From Apostichopus japonicus (taxonomy: Eukaryota > Echinodermata > Holothuroidea > Aspidochirotida > Stichopodidae), in assembly GCF_037975245.1 (NCBI RefSeq), contig NC_092578.1, positions 1,871,001 through 1,935,000 of the forward strand: a stretch of DNA of 64,000 bases, given 5' to 3'. Within the stretch, counting starts at the first letter, position 1. Each line of letters opens with the position of its first letter. Positions 53,301 to 59,300 of the stretch are shown here, piece by piece. Under the pieces are notes generated by a model. That model saw nothing but the letters and a program-made list of their open reading frames with translations, was not told the DNA's origin and ran no database searches. Both the position numbers and the translations under genes were made by a program.

Positions 53301-56300
53301 CAAGTTCAAAACAGGGTTAAAAGGTTGGGTTTCCTGAAGTACTGTAGGGAATAATTCAGTGTTCAAATGTTTATGTAGCAGTTTTCAAGGCTCCAAATTT
53401 TGTCTCACTCTCTCATGAATGCCATGGTTTCTATGTAACAGGTAAAAAAACTGATGTTCATCAAGTGTGTACACTTTCCATACTTTTCCATACTTTTCCA
53501 TACATTTTGCTATGTTTCCAATTTGCATAGGGCATTTTGCAATGCAAAACCGAATAAACTTCTTCTCTACTGACTGTACTTTGGCATCACAGACAACATA
53601 TTGGAATACAATTTGAACAGCGATTAACTCACTTGATGTCTTTCCTACTGTATGGTGCATGAAACCACCCTACTGTGTACAGTAAGTGTGCACAGCCTGG
53701 CCCTAACCCAAATGGGCGATTAACCATCATGTATTAACACCTAAACACTAAAGGACTATTTAAATACCCTACTGTACTGTATATGCAGTGTCTTGTCTAA
53801 ACCCTTGGTAAACCAGGGAGTTGTTAACTTATGGATAACAACTCCCTGGGTAAACCTTGTGCACCTATTGAGTGTGGTTATCTGAACAGCAGGGTATTTT
53901 TGCAGTGCCTGTGACTTTGAAGAAAGTAGAAATTTACTTTAAAGCCTCATAATTCATTCAGTCTCCACCATGATCCATCAACATATATTTAACAAATTTG
54001 GTTTTTTGGTTTTGGCAAACTACAGTGTAGTACTGTAAATGATCACACAAGCATGATGATACTTTTTAAAATTTTTTTGGCCAGAATTTTAACCCATTCC
54101 CAGAGAATGAATACTGTCTACAGTATGACTTCCACTTAAAGAATGAAAGGAATAACATAAAACATACTGTGAAAGGTTTGCCTTGAGTCTACTTGAGATA
54201 CAGTAGGATATTTCAACACTTTTTGAGTTTTGTCATTGCAGATGTGGGTACTGTACATCCTCAACTCAACTCGAGTGAGTATCCGAGCATGCCGGTTGGG
54301 TACAAAATTTCCCAATGGCAAAGAAGATCAAGTTGTGCCATAAAATGCCACTTGAAAGAAACGTACAGTACACACAGTACATGTATGTACCTTTTTTGGT
54401 TTCCCGAAAAAATTTAGGGAAAACTCTTACCGACCTGCAAAATTGTGAGGGGGGGCCACGGATTGCAAAGCAGACGATGACTATATAACACCGATCGCCA
54501 CACAGCAGCATACAGAAGCCAAAGTGAATTAATCAGGTCACACATCCAGAGCCTATGCATGCAAAGTTCTTAAATATCTCCCTCATTACCATTTGGGGGG
54601 GGGGGGGCCATTTCATACTGCAGATCTGATTAATTTGACAAGTTGTCTGTTACATGCAGAATCCATTGTATGACTCAAGAAGTTAAATTAAGGAAAGTTT
54701 GAAGTCCTCACTGCTTTAAAGGAGGTCATAGACAGTTCAGATTATATGTCCTGTAGGAGTTATGATTAAATAACAGATGACAATTTTCCATTCCATCTTA
54801 CATATTACATTCTGTAACAGTAAGAAAACCGAAACCCATACATATTTGGTACAACTATTTCCTAAGGAAGCATTGATCGGGAGAGAAGTGAATTCTGTTA
54901 ATTTGTAAAATCCTTTCCAATGGGCCTAAAATTATGAAACTTATCGATCTATCAATCAAACTTTGTTGCAGGTTTCCACTTGTCATTCATTGTCAGATGG
55001 CTCCATGGCTTTCCCCAAAGTACATGTAGATCATAATAAGTCTGTAGGTGTGCACACAACACCTATCGTTTGTACAGTAACTAGGCAACTAACTTACATA
55101 ACAGATTGCTAAGCTATATAGTGTTGACAAAGTGACAGGACACAAGTGCTACCCAGTAGCAATCAGTAATTCTGATTGGTGGGTTTAAACTATATAGGAA
55201 AAAAAACAGTGGTGTGTGTTAACTACAAACAACATTTAATGAGTAATTCCTTACAAAATGTTTAAACATTTTTAACCTAGATGGTACTGTTTGTTCAGTG
55301 GGGTGTAATACTGGTTTCAACAATAACATGACGGATAGCTAACTTCGGTATCAACAGATTTATATAAAAGTTATGTCCTGTACAGGGTATACTGTATGTA
55401 GTCTGACCCTGGTTGTCTGCTAGTAGCTACTTTTCTTTTCAGTACTTGTAGTCAACTACTAGTCATTATGAAAGACATCTATCCAGTTATCCTCTTAGAT
55501 AATAAAACAAAGTCAGTAATGAATGCATTACAAATTCCAGAATGAGCCAGTCACCTGGAGAGGATGGTGATGCTCAGTTTACCGCTCTAGACAAGGAAGG
55601 TAGGTAGCGAGAATGCAGTTGTCATGAGGAGACAGGGAAGTGAGAAGTGAAGTAAATCTTGAAGAGCAGGATTATGAAACATTCAGCCATTCATCCCATA
55701 TTTTTTAAGCCACTTACTACCCAACTGAACATTTAATCGGACTCAAGCACAATGTAGAGTAGAGTACAGTACGAACGTCAGAGTCTTGTAACTTCTGTGA
55801 AATGACACCAAGTCTGTACATACTGGTACTCTTCAGAGTTAGTTTATACAGCCCAGCTCAACATGGTACTATCTTAGCAATTAATCAATCAGAGTCATCA
55901 TAAATAATACATTGGTAGCCTCCACCAGATATCCCAGCCAAGGCTCCAGCTTCCTCTTAGATATATAATATTACACATACATGTACAATGCTGTGTGGTA
56001 CTGTAGAAATCCTTCTGATTCCCTATTACAACACACAGTTGAATAACCCTGATTTATGTTAACACTCACTGAACAGGTATCCTGTAGAGCCAGGTTTTAT
56101 TAGCTTTGATACTTCAACAAGAGACCTGGTTTTTTTCTTTCACTTGGATCATGTGGGACAAAGTCAATAGCCCAGGGTAACCCTTTCTCTTATAGGCATC
56201 ATTGACAGAATACTGAAGCAAAGTCCTTAGATAAACTTGCCCACTTTCCTTGAACACTATGAAAAGTGCTTGCTCACTAATGTTTGGGAAAGAGTTTATC

Positions 56301-59300
56301 TAGCGCATGATGCATACATACCATAAAGGCAATGTGCGACCCAGAGAGGAGATGTCAAGGGTCAATGGAGCTGCCTCTGGCATTTGATACAAATAATAAC
56401 TCTCTGGTACTCAACATAATGTTACTGAAAACTGAGTGCAAAGGATCTAGTTAGTCCAGGGTAACATTTATGTTGGAGTCATGAAAGAGGAATACATTCC
56501 ATGCAGCAGGACCCTCGTGAAATTTTCGGTGAAATTCCTACATACTGTATAAGTTTCAAGGTATAGTTGTCAACATTTTTACCTTTAAGCAAACAGGTGT
56601 CACATCATACAGTCAATAGTAGTTTGCACAGTATACATGTGTCTTTCTTGTGTACAAAATTGCTATGTACATCTTTGCACTTTAAATACAGAAATTTCAT
56701 CACTTTTGCATTATTCCGTTTGGGATGCAATACTGGATAAATTATTCCGTGGAAAATTAGATGTACCATTTATTTGATACTATACCTGTACTTAAAATTA
56801 GTTTGGTGAACAACATCTTCATTCCAGGAGAACGTTTTTACTTTGGGGTCATTCCTGATCTTACATTATTTGAGAAACACTTCTACTGTAGGTTTGGCAA
56901 AATTATATCCTTGGCTACGAAATGTAAACAACTTGTTTAGAAAGAATCCCTATTCACAGTAGTTTAATAGCTACACCCCCACACTTGCAAAGACAACAGC
57001 ATTTCCATGGTAACTGAACATCACTATACATAGAACAAAACTTGCAAACTCAAGAACAGATTACTATACTCAGATCAAATCTAATTTAAGCAACTCTGAT
57101 AATCATGTACATTACTATAATCCTCAATGGCATGCAAAAATCTCTCAGTCAACAGTTTGTTGGCAAATATTATCACTCTACCATACAATAGGTTGGTATT
57201 AATCCTTGTATTCCTACTGTACAAATGAACAATAGCAACAAGCTGAGTGTACATCTGCTAATACAACACAACACAATACATACATACAGTACTACTACTA
57301 CTGTAGTACTGTACAGTGCATGAGTGCACCCGTCCAACCTTTGAATAGTGTACTAATGAACATATTCTCCTGTATGTGTAGTTTCTGTTCCCTTTCGAAG
57401 GGAATGGTGATGCACACCCGACGATGATCACACAGTCACAGTCCCGATGCAAGGGGACTGGGTTTGAGAGCGGATCAGTCGTTCGGTAGTTTGGTTTTCG
57501 TGCCCAGGTTCTTTCCTGGGCGACTGTACTGACCTGTACACAAATCCTAAGTATTTTGAACAAACCAAAGACTTTCTATGCTCATCCCAGGAGCTGGTGT
57601 ACAGTAGCCTCAGTAAGACTTGTAAAGACATAAGAGCCTGGGACATCAAAACAGGAATATAACTTGCACAAAAATTTCACATATTTGATTTTCATCAGTA
57701 CAGCTTGCAGAACAAATCCATACATAGGTTGTACTGAACCTCCAGACCAGCTTCAAGTTTCATTCCTTTTGGCTAGGATTATATACAACTGTAATGTACT
57801 ATATACAGTACATATAGACATGGTCATACTCCTGTGGGGGTACAGTATTGATGTACAGTAAGGGGAGTGGGTTGATAGTGGATCAAATGGTTTGGTTTTT
57901 ATGCCCAGGCTCTATCCTGGGCGACTTTTCCTAAAAACTTAGGTGTACAGCAGGTTACCCAGGGGCATATGTCTGCAAGGGTCCATGAATGAAAGTCTTA
58001 TCAACGTTGTTATGATACTGTACTATACACACAACATTGTCATGATCACAACATGTTCACAAAGCTGGGGCTGGGAGTGTATAGATTCGATGCAATTAAG
58101 ACATTTGGATAGTTTGTACAGCTACTGTACCCAGGTTCTACTGTACAATACCTTGGCTGGCTTTTCTTCAATTTTAATTACTGTACAGCTGTAGTGCAGC
58201 ACACTAATTGAACCCTTATATTTGCCATATACAAACTGGATGGCTCTGAATGGACTACGGTCAACCACGTTTACCGAACTTCAGCCAATTACAATCACTT
58301 TGTACCCGTGCACTATCCGATGCAGTGTTTAATATGTTGGCCTTAAAATACAGTAAGACCATTTCTTTCTTAAATACGTAGAAAGGCTTACAACAAGAGA
58401 GAGAGCCAGCAGATGAGGTGTATAAACTGTATAATGAAAGAACCTTACACTGACATTACATTATCAGATCTAGAGATCAATTCTAGTTGAGAACTTGAGA
58501 AGAGAGTAATGAAAAGTGCTCACTATTATGACATTTATTTCTTAAATATTTATCTTCCTTCATGTAACATTTCACTTGTACAACTTTCTGTAAGATCTTG
58601 ACCTCAGTGGTGATAAAGTACCCTAACTGATAAATTGTACTGACATTCACGTTTCAGATGTACAGTACTTAGGCTTTTGCTGATGGCACACACACTTATT
58701 GGGTAGAACACTAAAACTGGCATACACAGTATGCACTATACATGCAATGCAGTTGTACAGCAGTAAGTAGACAGGCTGTGCACGTATAGTTGCTCGATAT
58801 ATCCTGGTAACATAATTACCACTTAACTGTACGCTTCACTGTTCATGCAAACAATTACCTTTTTCCTGTGAAGTTTGTTATTTTCTTAACTTTCAAAAGA
58901 ATCGCAACACAGGACAGGCCTAACTTTTTATTTGGATTGAAAGTTACAGTAAGTACTGTACTGTACTGACAGTGGCACAAAATCAATAGTGACTATTGTT
59001 TTAACTGTTAACATTAGAGTATCTGTAACAGCTGAAATAGACATGAAATCAGGGCTGAGAATTGGCAGACTATGAAACTGGTTAAAGATTAAATTTATTG
59101 TCGGGCAACCGAAATTATCCTTGTGTTTGTCGGACAGACAACCAGTCAAGTTCCTGTCCCTTTAGACTTAGAGTGATTTGTAGGTTATTCCTTCCATTTT
59201 ACAGTAAATTTATAAATCTTGTCGGACAAAACAATTTGCTGTTCAGTTGATTAGATAATACTTTATGTTCATGTCCAAGAAACAACCAGCGAACTTTTTA

